Assembly: GCA_026713205.1 (NCBI GenBank)
Contig: JAPOOY010000241.1
Span: 1-9,625 of the forward strand
From: Bdellovibrionales bacterium
Lineage (GTDB): Bacteria; Bdellovibrionota; Bdellovibrionia; Bdellovibrionales; UBA1609
Reading direction: 5' to 3'
Length of the DNA: 9,625 nt
Below are positions 1 to 7,600 of this stretch, one piece after another (the first letter of the stretch is position 1; each line of letters begins with the position of its first letter). A program made the position numbers and the translations under genes. The notes under the pieces are model-generated. The model ran no database searches. It was given only the letters and a program-made list of their open reading frames with translations, and had not been told where the DNA came from.

Positions 1-339
1 CATACCCGTTCTCAATCAGAATGGAGAAAACCGGATGGCCGTATTGAGAGGCGGGAGGTTGATATTATTGTTGCTAATGGAACAGAAGTTGTGGTTGTAG
101 AAGTAAAAACTAATTTAACTCCAAAAGATATAAATGTTTTTTTAGAAACACTGAAAGATTTTAAAAATTTTTTTCCAAGATACAAGTCTGAAACAGTCTA
201 TGGAGCTGTAGCTTATCTAAACAGTGAGAATAAAGCTCATCTGCTTGCGGAAGAAGAGGGTTTATTTCTTATCCGAGCTACAGGAGACAGCGCCAGCCTT
301 GTCAATAAAAAAGATTTTAAACCAAAAGCTTTTAATTGA
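1..339 (+). CDS. PD-(D/E)XK nuclease-like protein, C-terminal part (5' end outside window)
   Basis: The reading frame is open from the first base and stops with TGA at 337-339, giving 112 residues of a protein whose start lies outside the window. A GTG at 91 is in frame, but the coding signal clearly continues upstream of it, so I do not use it as a start. The visible part carries a nuclease-fold signature: Asp21 in REVDIIV, a beta hairpin, then Glu34-Val-Lys36 in VVVVEVKT. This is the D...ExK arrangement of PD-(D/E)XK enzymes and resembles the small family often annotated as DUF3782/DUF3782-like. An amphipathic helix follows (residues about 41-55, PKDINVFLETLKDF), then a strand-rich end. Family members are poorly characterised and widespread in bacteria, so the role is unknown; DNA cleavage is inferred from the motif only. 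No downstream partner on this strand is evident. Confidence 0.7.
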   Translation, partial: HTRSQSEWRKPDGRIERREVDIIVANGTEVVVVEVKTNLTPKDINVFLETLKDFKNFFPRYKSETVYGAVAYLNSENKAHLLAEEEGLFLIRATGDSASLVNKKDFKPKAFN

Positions 340-432
340 AAATAAACCTAAAAGACCTTGGTGATATTCCATATGTGTGGTCAAAGGGGAATCTGAGTTT
401 TCACCTAATCAAATTTTTTTCTTCTTGACAGG

Positions 433-804
433 GTGGAAATTTCTGACTTGTATCGGCACATTACTTACAACAGAGGAAGACTCAAGCATTTAATGAGCTG
501 CGGAGAGAAAAATGAAATTCTGTTAAGGCCCTTTTCCGATAAATCAGCGGTGGAGTTGCTTTCTTGCCTGGGGAAAAAAGTGGCTTTACTTTTCAAGCTC
601 TGACGGATATCATTCCTGTTTCCGTTGAACAGGCCTCTCCCTTAGAGGTTTTCAATTCAGCTACCAAGATATTCACTCCCGCTTCTGTGGCAAAAGAAAA
701 AGCCGTCGGCAGAGGCGATAAATCCTCTCTTAGATGCGATCGCCACGGACAAATCCAAGCATAACAAAAATTTCTCTGTGTTAGAAGGGCTAATAGATTT
801 ACCA
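433..804 (+). pseudogene. Possible coding remnant broken by two frameshifts at A-runs
   Basis: The 340-819 interval has no intact gene. Within it one strand reads as protein-like if the frame changes twice. From GTG 433 the frame runs VEISDLYRHITYNRGRL... to SCLGKK at the A-run 575-580. It then continues in another frame as SGFTFQALTDIIPVSVEQ... to VAKEK at the A-rich stretch 691-701, and returns to the first frame as KPSAEAINPLLDAIATDKSK... The two shifts compensate and both fall in A homopolymers, which fits either a decayed gene or sequencing/assembly indels. No good ribosome binding site precedes 433. The restored frame would run into the 3' end of the opposite-strand gene at 820, so the remnant probably ends near 800. 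I do not recognise the family. Base composition looks GC-richer than the sigma-factor genes next door. The stretch 340-432 holds only a T-run (about 413-420) and no gene. Confidence 0.28.
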
Positions 805-819
805 ACTATCTTCAAATTC

Positions 820-1350
820 TTAGTAGTTAAATACTTTTCTTCGTATGACTCGATTAATTTTAAATAAAACTAAGCCACCAACATATGCACCAATAAACCA
901 AAATATGGCAAGGTTTAAATAAACATCTGCACCTATAAGTAAAAATGTAATGAGAGCAATTGAAACAATAGAAAAATAGTACAGGAATTGAGAGTCTTTA
1001 ATCTTTCTAATTTCGCCAACTTTTAACATATATGCTGCCAGTAGCGTTCCACTTCCGACAAAGATTAAGCCACAAATGGACATACATATACTTTCTCCAA
1101 ATTTATGATGAAGATAGTGAAATAACTCATAGTTATTTGTAAGGCTCAGGTTAAATTGTGGGCAAAAAATGAGGGTGAAAAAACCAATAAAGACTTGAAT
1201 ACTTAGAAGTTTTCCAAAAACTATTTTATGACTTGGGTTTAATTCATGTTTCACATAATCAAGTATCTTATTATTTAACTCATCCGGAGGGTTTACGCCA
1301 TCTGAGTGTATGAAGTTTAGAAAGTCTTTATACTTATTAGAATTAATCAT
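820..1350 (-). CDS. Four-helix membrane protein, candidate anti-sigma factor
   Basis: This 176-residue protein follows the sigma factor and overlaps its stop by 8 nt (ATGATTAA), with an AAGGG six bases before ATG, so the two are translationally coupled. The N-terminal 45 residues are soluble and charged. Four hydrophobic helices follow at about 47-63, 88-108, 122-142 and 146-165. The loop after helix 2 (KVGEIRKIKD) and the C-terminal tail (KINRVIRRK) are basic, so by the positive-inside rule the N-terminus, that loop and the C-terminus are cytoplasmic, and residues 64-87 are periplasmic. This periplasmic segment contains His78, His81 and His82 and is flanked by Cys63, Cys89 and Cys93, plausible metal ligands. 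Position, coupling and topology suggest an anti-sigma factor that holds the upstream sigma factor at the membrane. No classical zinc-binding anti-sigma (ZAS) motif is seen, so the function is inferred from context. Confidence 0.6.
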   Translation of the reverse strand: MINSNKYKDFLNFIHSDGVNPPDELNNKILDYVKHELNPSHKIVFGKLLSIQVFIGFFTLIFCPQFNLSLTNNYELFHYLHHKFGESICMSICGLIFVGSGTLLAAYMLKVGEIRKIKDSQFLYYFSIVSIALITFLLIGADVYLNLAIFWFIGAYVGGLVLFKINRVIRRKVFNY

Positions 1351-1876
1351 TGGTTACCCTTAAAAATTTAGTTCTTAACTTCTTTAAGCCTCTAGATACT
1401 AACTTTCTTGAATTAGTTTCAGAAGTTTCAAGTTTTCTAGAAATTTCTGCAAAATCTTCATCAGAAAAATATCTTAACTTCAAAGCTTCCCTTTCTTTTA
1501 TAGATAATGATTTTTCTTTATCTAGATTTATAGACTCCTCGTTTTCCTTTGGAGTTGAAACAATATGTTCTTCCTTAAGCTCAACTAAAGAAACTTTATT
1601 CTTTTTAACAGCATCAAGAAGTTCACTTCGGCATATTGTATAAATCCACTTTATTAGCAGGTGCTCAGAACTATAAAGATGTCTCGATTTATGAAACTTA
1701 GTAAAAATGCTTTGGAAAGTATCTTCAATGAGAGCTAGGTCCGTGAATCTTTTATATAAATAAGAGTAAACACGATCTTTATGTCTTGAATAAATAACTT
1801 CAAAAGCCATATTTTCACCATTTTTATAAAGCTCCATGAGCTTATCATCTTCTAAATGTGAAAACGGATTAGCCAT
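1343..1876 (-). CDS. ECF-type RNA polymerase sigma factor (sigma-70 family)
   Basis: This 177-residue protein has the size and two-domain plan of an ECF sigma factor. Region 2 spans about 11-95 and includes DKLMELYKNGENMAFEVIYSR, the DTFQSIFTKFHKSR core-binding/-10 helix, and KWIYTICRSELLD. A charged linker follows (about 96-121). Region 4 spans about 122-172, with the helix-turn-helix around 141-165 (FAEISRKLETSETNSRKLVSRGLKKLR), which reads the -35 element. There is no extra C-terminal domain. The ATG at 1876 is chosen because region 2 starts only ten residues in; the next Met (14) would cut into it. A weak ribosome binding site (AAGAGA/AGAGG) sits just upstream. The gene lies divergent to the metal-efflux operon, and both share the promoter-like element TGTCACA-17 bp-GTAAT, so it probably controls itself and the operon. 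The character resembles sigma factors I associate with Bdellovibrio-like bacteria. Confidence 0.88.
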   Translation of the reverse strand: MANPFSHLEDDKLMELYKNGENMAFEVIYSRHKDRVYSYLYKRFTDLALIEDTFQSIFTKFHKSRHLYSSEHLLIKWIYTICRSELLDAVKKNKVSLVELKEEHIVSTPKENEESINLDKEKSLSIKEREALKLRYFSDEDFAEISRKLETSETNSRKLVSRGLKKLRTKFLRVTND

Positions 1877-1888
1877 CCTCTATCTCTT

Positions 1889-1917
1889 ATTACAGTCAAA
1901 AGGCTGATTTTGTGACA
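1889..1917 (-). promoter_or_regulatory. Putative ECF-dependent promoter of the sigma-factor gene
   Basis: Read on the minus strand, TTTTTGTCACA is followed after exactly 17 bp by GTAAT. The -35-like TGTCACA is the complement of 1911-1917 and the -10-like GTAAT is the complement of 1889-1893. The same element with the same spacing occurs on the plus strand facing the efflux operon. The predicted transcript would start near 1882, only about six bases before the ATG, so the leader is very short. The -35 resembles the TGTCACA I recall for ECF41-group promoters, though this sigma factor lacks the extra domain of that group. Assignment is by inference. Confidence 0.55.
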
Positions 1918-1990
1918 AAAATTTCAAAAATATCAGGAAAAAGTACAATTAATTAAAAATACTATAGTTTTGTTAAAAAGATAAGTTTTT

Positions 1991-2019
1991 TGTCACAAAT
2001 CTTTGGTATCCCTCGTAAT
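1991..2019 (+). promoter_or_regulatory. Putative ECF-dependent promoter of the metal-efflux operon
   Basis: TGTCACA at 1991-1997, preceded by a T-run, is followed after 17 bp by GTAAT at 2015-2019. It is the mirror copy of the element in front of the sigma gene; the 13-bp core TTTTTGTCACAAA is identical in both and faces outward in both. Transcription would start near 2026, leaving a leader of about 170 nt before the ATG at 2198. The spacer contains GGTATCCCTC, a shortened copy of the GGTATGTCCCTC repeat found twice more downstream. Confidence 0.58.
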
Positions 2020-2030
2020 TCAAGTTGAAG

Positions 2031-2112
2031 TGGTATGTCCCTCATATATGGATAGTTTCTAAGCATCAAGCAATGCATCAAAATTCGGTGGGCCGGAAAG
2101 AGGGACATACCA
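2031..2112 (+). promoter_or_regulatory. Long inverted repeat in the operon leader (possible RNA structure or operator pair)
   Basis: TGGTATGTCCCTC at 2031-2043 is the exact reverse complement of the 13 bases at 2100-2112, with 56 bases between. In the predicted transcript this would form a stable stem beginning a few bases after the start site. The apical part holds a direct repeat of GCATCAA (about 2063-2079) and a small GC-rich hairpin (TTCGG...CCGGAA, about 2084-2098). No U-run follows, so it is not a simple terminator. It could be a leader RNA element or two operator half-sites. The rest of the 1877-2197 gap is AT-rich; an AGGAGA at 2185-2190 serves the gene at 2198. Confidence 0.45.
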
Positions 2113-2197
2113 AAGGTCAAGAGAGGATATTTTACAAAAGTGCAAAAAATCAATAAATTCATATGCATCCGTATGAGAAGATTTAGGAGAAAATAAG

Positions 2198-3457
2198 ATG
2201 ATACCGAAATATTTTGTAATTGCCATGATAATCTCATTTGCCTACAAAATGAGCTTTGCGGCGGGATTCAAGTCTCTCGAAGAAATTCTTAATCTTGCCT
2301 ATAAAAATAATCCGAGCATAGCAGTAAGCCAATATAGCTTAAATGCTGAAAAATCATTGGTTATCTCTAAGGCAACACTTGATGATCCAACGATCGGTGT
2401 ATCCACACTTGACAGAAACAGTCGAACACAGTACGGCACGATCATTCAGAAGATTCAATTTCCTGTTAGGTACATTCTTCAAGCAAAAGTACAAAGCAGT
2501 CGCGCCGCGAGCTTTAAATCAAAGCTCGATATGAAGAAATTAGAGATCAGGCAACAGGTCATTTCTTTGTATTATGCCATTTACTCAACTCAAAAGATCA
2601 TCCAATTAACAAAAGCTAATATGCAAACAGTTAAAGAATTTGCACGAGTAGCAGAGAAAAAGTATGCCGCAGGCAAATCTCCTCAAGGCGATTCAATGAA
2701 AGCTCACTTTGAGTTGACTCAACTGGAGTTAGAGCTTATGCGCCTTAGACAAGAGGAGGAAACTCTCCAAGACACTCTAAAATCTGTGATCAATGAGCAT
2801 ACATTCGAAAAAATCGACTTAGTTAATCTTAAAATAACACCTCCGAAGTTTTATTCAAATCGAGTTGCAGATTCTCTGTCAGAACTAACATCTAAATTAC
2901 AAGACAAATCTCCAACAGTGAAAACACAAGCTCATTTATTAAAAGAAGCTGAATATAAAAGCTCATTATCAAAATGGAAGTATGTTCCTGATTTTTACCT
3001 TCAATACCAACAAAGAATTTCAGGCGTTCCTGAAGATTCACAAAGTTATTCAATTGGAATCACAGTTCCACTTTGGTTTTGGAAAACAGAATCCGAAAGC
3101 TCGGCAGCTTCATCAAAACTCATTGCTCAAGAATACCATCTAATAGACACCATTCAAAAGATGATCGCCAAAGTTAAAGAGCTAAAAGGTAAAGTTCTCA
3201 TTGGTTTTAAAACCTTAAAAATCTATGAAACAAGTCTTATTCCGCAAGCTCAGGGAGCCTACAACTCTATTCGCGGAGCTTACCGTGCAAACAGAACCTC
3301 TTTTTTGGATCTTCTTGATAGCGAACGATCACTTTATCGGGTAAGAACAGGTTTCTATCAATCACTTAAACAATATGTCAGTCTCTTAAGTGAACTTGAA
3401 ACTCAACTGGGGTTCACAGTTTCTGATTTGGCAATGAAACATGAGGTGCAGAAATGA
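2198..3457 (+). CDS. TolC-family outer-membrane efflux protein (CusC-like)
   Basis: This 419-residue protein is the probable outer-membrane channel of a tripartite metal pump. A signal peptide is visible (MIPKYFVIAMIISFAYKMSFAAG, cleavage near residue 21); there is no lipobox Cys, so unlike E. coli CusC it is not obviously a lipoprotein. The two repeats of the OEP fold can be followed. The first begins with SLEEILNLAYKNNPSIAVSQ (26-45) and has long helices at about 100-200. The second begins near 225 and includes the strand VPDFYLQYQQR (263-273), SIGITVPLWFW (285-295), and the closing helix LDLLDSERSLYRVRTGFYQS (370-389). The ATG is preceded by a strong AGGAG-type site. It is the first gene of the operon and overlaps the adaptor gene by 4 nt (ATGA). 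The genes downstream are a copper/silver-type adaptor and pump, so it most likely serves metal export. Confidence 0.88.
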   Translation: MIPKYFVIAMIISFAYKMSFAAGFKSLEEILNLAYKNNPSIAVSQYSLNAEKSLVISKATLDDPTIGVSTLDRNSRTQYGTIIQKIQFPVRYILQAKVQSSRAASFKSKLDMKKLEIRQQVISLYYAIYSTQKIIQLTKANMQTVKEFARVAEKKYAAGKSPQGDSMKAHFELTQLELELMRLRQEEETLQDTLKSVINEHTFEKIDLVNLKITPPKFYSNRVADSLSELTSKLQDKSPTVKTQAHLLKEAEYKSSLSKWKYVPDFYLQYQQRISGVPEDSQSYSIGITVPLWFWKTESESSAASSKLIAQEYHLIDTIQKMIAKVKELKGKVLIGFKTLKIYETSLIPQAQGAYNSIRGAYRANRTSFLDLLDSERSLYRVRTGFYQSLKQYVSLLSELETQLGFTVSDLAMKHEVQK

Positions 3458-4614
3458 GAATAAAAATAATCATGCTAATAGTTGCTCTTCTTGTGGGTAG
3501 TGGATCCTGGTGGTTCTTAAGAAAATATCACGACACAAACACCACTTTACATGAGTATAATGAAATGATAAAAAAGAAATCTTCCCAATATATTTGTCCC
3601 ATGCATCCACAGATTACTTCAGACAAGCCTGGCGCCTGCCTCATTTGCGGCATGGACCTTGTTCCAATAGAAGACTCTAAAGAGGATGAGGATCACGATC
3701 ATGAGAAGCACAAAAAAAAAGGGACTGATGAATGGGAAGATGTTAGTCAGTCAGAAGATCCCTCTAAGACAACTCCTGACGGCCATACAGATTTTAAGCT
3801 CTCACTAAGAAAACAACAAATGATTGGAATAAAGACTGCTAAGGCTCAAAAAAAGAAGCTTTTCAAGTCGATTCGAGCACCGGGACGAATTGCTTTTGAT
3901 CCGGATCTTTACACCGCACAAAATGAATATCTGGAAGCTCTTAAACAATGGCGCCGGGTGAAAAGCTCCCCCTTATCTGATGTGAGAAGAAATACAAGAC
4001 AGATGATTAACTCTTCTAAAGTCCGACTTAAGGTTTTAGGTCTCTCTGATAGCCAAATTAAAGACTTGGCTCAAAAGGGTTTTCAATCGGAGGGATTATT
4101 AGTCAGCGGCAAAGGACAGGATAACTGGATCTATGCTGACATATTTGAAGTGGATCTGCCTTATATTAAAAAAGGTCTATCCGTTCAGATAACCGCCAAC
4201 TTCTTACAGGGCAAGATTCTTCCCGCTAGGGTAATCTCTGTTGATCAGGTGATCAGTCCTGATACAAGAACAGCAAAGGTGCGTATTCAACTTTTAAAGA
4301 CGGATGATTCCATTCGACCTGAGTCTTATGTGAATGTAACTATCTTTGCTCCGGTAGGAGAGCATACATCCGTATCATTGGAAGCCATTATGGATACGGG
4401 AAGAGAGGTATTTGTTTTTGTCAAAAAGGATGCGGGAAGATTTGAACCCAGAAAAGTGAGTGTGATTCTTGAAACCGATAATGATGCGGCTATTAGTAAA
4501 GGTTTAAGGCCTGGCGAAGAAGTTGTTATTGGAGGGAATTTTATGTTGGATTCCGAATCAAGATTGAAAGCGGTAATTCAAGACGGAACTTCATCTGACG
4601 AACACAATCATTAA
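3454..4614 (+). CDS. cusB: RND periplasmic adaptor (CusB-like) with N-terminal heavy-metal-binding domain
   Basis: This 386-residue membrane-fusion protein links the inner-membrane pump to the outer-membrane channel. Residues 4-22 form an N-terminal membrane anchor or uncleaved signal. Next comes the heavy-metal-binding domain YICPMHPQI...GACLICGMDLVPI (46-72), with Cys48, Met50, His51, Cys62 and Cys65. A charged linker with a short His cluster (H81, H83, H86) follows, then the adaptor body from about 112. AGRI-like APGRIAFDP (142-150) runs directly into DLYTAQNEYLEALKQ, the start of the helical hairpin. The beta-barrel starts near NWIYADIFEVDLPYIKKG (224-241) and the membrane-proximal domain follows. 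The usual barrel-sandwich (lipoyl) segment with its GQxV/GQPL turn seems missing on both sides of the hairpin. The C-terminus ends in DEHNH. The start overlaps the previous gene (ATGA) and has GAGGTG upstream; the pump gene follows after 11 nt. Confidence 0.88.
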   Translation: MRIKIIMLIVALLVGSGSWWFLRKYHDTNTTLHEYNEMIKKKSSQYICPMHPQITSDKPGACLICGMDLVPIEDSKEDEDHDHEKHKKKGTDEWEDVSQSEDPSKTTPDGHTDFKLSLRKQQMIGIKTAKAQKKKLFKSIRAPGRIAFDPDLYTAQNEYLEALKQWRRVKSSPLSDVRRNTRQMINSSKVRLKVLGLSDSQIKDLAQKGFQSEGLLVSGKGQDNWIYADIFEVDLPYIKKGLSVQITANFLQGKILPARVISVDQVISPDTRTAKVRIQLLKTDDSIRPESYVNVTIFAPVGEHTSVSLEAIMDTGREVFVFVKKDAGRFEPRKVSVILETDNDAAISKGLRPGEEVVIGGNFMLDSESRLKAVIQDGTSSDEHNH

Positions 4615-4625
4615 CAGGAATTGTA

Positions 4626-7600
4626 ATGATTTTAAAAATAATTGAACTCTGCGCTAAAAACAGATTTATTACTCTCTTTGCTGTCACAGCTCTTCTTGTT
4701 GGTGGCTGGTTCAGTATGGAGAAAATTCCGATTGATGCCATTCCGGATCTTTCGGATACACAGGTGATTGTCTATTCCAAATGGAATGTAAGCCCGGACA
4801 TTATTGAAGATCAGGTAACTTATCCGATTGTCACAAGTCTTCTGGGTGTTCCGAAGGTCAAAGATATTAGAGGGCTTTCCGCGTTCGGGGTCTCTTATGT
4901 CTATGTTATTTTTGAAGACGGAACTGATATCTACTGGGCAAGATCAAGGGTATTGGAGTATCTTTCAAAAATTATCCCTCGTCTGCCAAAAGAAGTTCAA
5001 ACCGAACTTGGTCCTGATGCAACGGGAGTGGGTTGGGTCTATCAGTATGCACTCAAAGACACATCAGGAAAAAATTCACTGGCTGACTTAAGATCCTTTC
5101 AGGATTGGTTTTTAAGATATCAACTACAATCTGTGCCGGGTGTTGCAGAAGTTGCTTCTTTTGGGGGCTTTGAAAATCAATACCAAGTCCAGGTTAATCC
5201 GGAATCCTTACAGGCCTATAATATTCCTCTCTCAAGAGTAACAAAAGCCATCCAACAAGGAAATAGTGAAACAGGTGCCAGGGTCATTGAATTTGCAGGA
5301 ACAGAGTACATGATTCGCGCCAAAGGTTATGCCAAGACTCGAAAAGATTTAGAAAATATTGTTGTAGGAGTAAATAAAAATGGCGTTCCTATTTATGTAA
5401 AGAACATCGCTAAAATTGCAGAAGGACCGGAGATCAGGAGAGGTGTAGGCGACTTAAACGGTATGGGTGATGCTGTGGGTGGCATTGTGATCATGAGATT
5501 TGGCGAAAATGCAAATAGCGTAATTGATGGAATCAATAAGAAACTAAAAGACCTGAAACCCTCCTTGCCGGAAGGCATTGAAATTGTCGAGACCTATAAT
5601 CGAAGTCACTTGATTAGACGCTCGGTTGAAACATTAACCCATAAGTTAATCATAGAAATGATCGTAGTGGCTTTTATCATTCTAATCTTCTTACTTCATC
5701 TTCCAAGCGCTTTGATTCCTATTATCACATTGCCAACAGCAGTGATTATTTCATTCATTTTTATGTATCTAATGGATGTCTCAGCCAACATCATGTCACT
5801 TGGAGGTATTGCAATTGCCATAGGGGCAATGGTGGATTCTGCTATTGTAGTTGTTGAAAACTGTCATAAAAAAATTGAAGAATGGAGAATCGAAAACCAA
5901 AAGGAAGGGGTCAATGAGGTCATTATATCCGCCATTAAAGAGGTGGGACCTGCAAGCTTCTATTCACTGCTTGTTATAGCGGTCTCATTCCTGCCGATCT
6001 TTGCGCTTGAAGCACAAGAAGGAAGACTTTTCAAACCACTGGCTTACACGAAAACATTGGCCATGCTTGTGGCGGCTTTTCTCTCTATTACCTTGGTGCC
6101 CGCATTAATCATCACCTTCAACAAAACAAAAGAAATTACTAAAGGTCCAACTTGGTTTACGAAATCAATTAATTTTCTTTTTAATACAAATAAACATTCG
6201 GAAGAGAAGCATCTAATCAGCAGAGTTTTGTTTAAACTGTATGGTCCTGTCGTCGACTGGGTCGTGGATAACAGAAAGAAAGTCGTGACAATAGCTTTCT
6301 TAATGATTCTTGGAACTGTACCCATTTATTTCAAACTGGGATCGGAATTTATGCCACCTCTCAATGAAGGCACTATTCTGTATATGCCAACCACTATGCC
6401 AGGAATTTCGGTCACAGAAGCACAAGACATACTTCAAAGACAGGATAAGATTTTAAAAAGCTTCCCTGAAGTATTAAGTTTTCATGCAAAAGCCGGACAA
6501 GCTGCAACAGCTACAGACCCGGCACCACTTTCTATGATGGAGACAGTGATTGTTTTGAAAGATCAGCGTGAGTGGCGAAAGGTTAATCGTTGGTATTCAT
6601 TTTTACCTGATTTCATGGAATGGCCCTTTCATCTGATCACTCCTAATTTTATGAGTTGGGCGGAACTCATAAAAGAGATGGATACAAAAATGAAATTTCC
6701 CGGCCTAACGAATGCTTGGACTTTGCCGATTAAAGGCCGCATTGATATGTTGACTACAGGAATCCGAACTCCTATAGGAATTAAGGTCTCCGGATCTGAT
6801 CTTAAAGAGATTGAAAGCCTCGGTGTCAAAATAGAAAAGATTATGAGCGAAGTGGAAGGCATACGAAGTGTATTTGCAGAGCGTGTGTCGGGAGGTTTCT
6901 TTTTTGACTTCAACTTTAATCGTGTGGCCCTGGCAAGACATGGAATATCTATTAATCAGGCACAAGAAACACTCGCTACAGCTCTTGGCGGCAGAAATGT
7001 TACAACCACTATTGAAGGCAGGGAGAGATATTCGGTCAATGTCAGATATGCCAGAGGATTTAGACAAAATAAGGAAGATATTAAACGTATCCTTTTAGAT
7101 TCTCCTAAAGGATACCAGATTCCACTTTCAGAAGTAGCAACGATTGAAATATTAAACGGATCTGGCATGATCCGAAACGATAATGGTCTTCTTACAGGTT
7201 ATGTCTATGTCGATCTTCATACCTCTGATGTGGGAGGTTTTGTTGAAAGAGCAAAGAAAATCGTTAATGAAAAACTGGAACTGCCAGCGGGATACTCGCT
7301 TACATGGAGCGGCCAATACGAAAGCATAGGGCGTGTAAAAGAGAAGCTCAAAATTGTTTTGCCAATTACATTTCTTATTATCCTGATACTTATTTATATA
7401 AATACGAATTCGGCAATAAAGACATCAATTGTCTTACTTGCAATTCCGTTTTCTGCTATCGGCGCAATTTGGCTTCTTTACTTTTTAGGCTACAATATGA
7501 GTGTTGCCGTGTGGGTGGGGTTAATCGCCCTACTTGGAATAGATGCGGAAACTGCGATCTATATGCTTCTTTATCTTGATCTTGCTTACGAAAAAAAGAA

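Noticed and set aside
378..432. GGTCAAAGGGG...TTTTCACC and a later TTGACA, reminiscent of IS21-family end repeats
   Set aside because: Only one imperfect unit is present, with no istA/istB remnant that I can recognise, so the resemblance is too weak to call.
736..743. GCGATCGC palindrome (HIP1-like)
   Set aside because: A single occurrence with no repeat pattern, in a probable coding remnant.
1909..1999. The TTTGTGACAAAAA inverted pair as a CRP/FNR operator or transposon ends
   Set aside because: The halves are 65 bases apart, too far for a CRP-type dimer site, and both are better explained as outward -35 elements with matching GTAAT boxes 17 bp downstream.
1962..2237. Minus-strand open frame of 91 codons covering the divergent promoter region
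   Set aside because: It spans both promoter-like elements and the inverted repeat, which explains its pattern, runs antisense into the start of the outer-membrane protein gene, and has no family resemblance.
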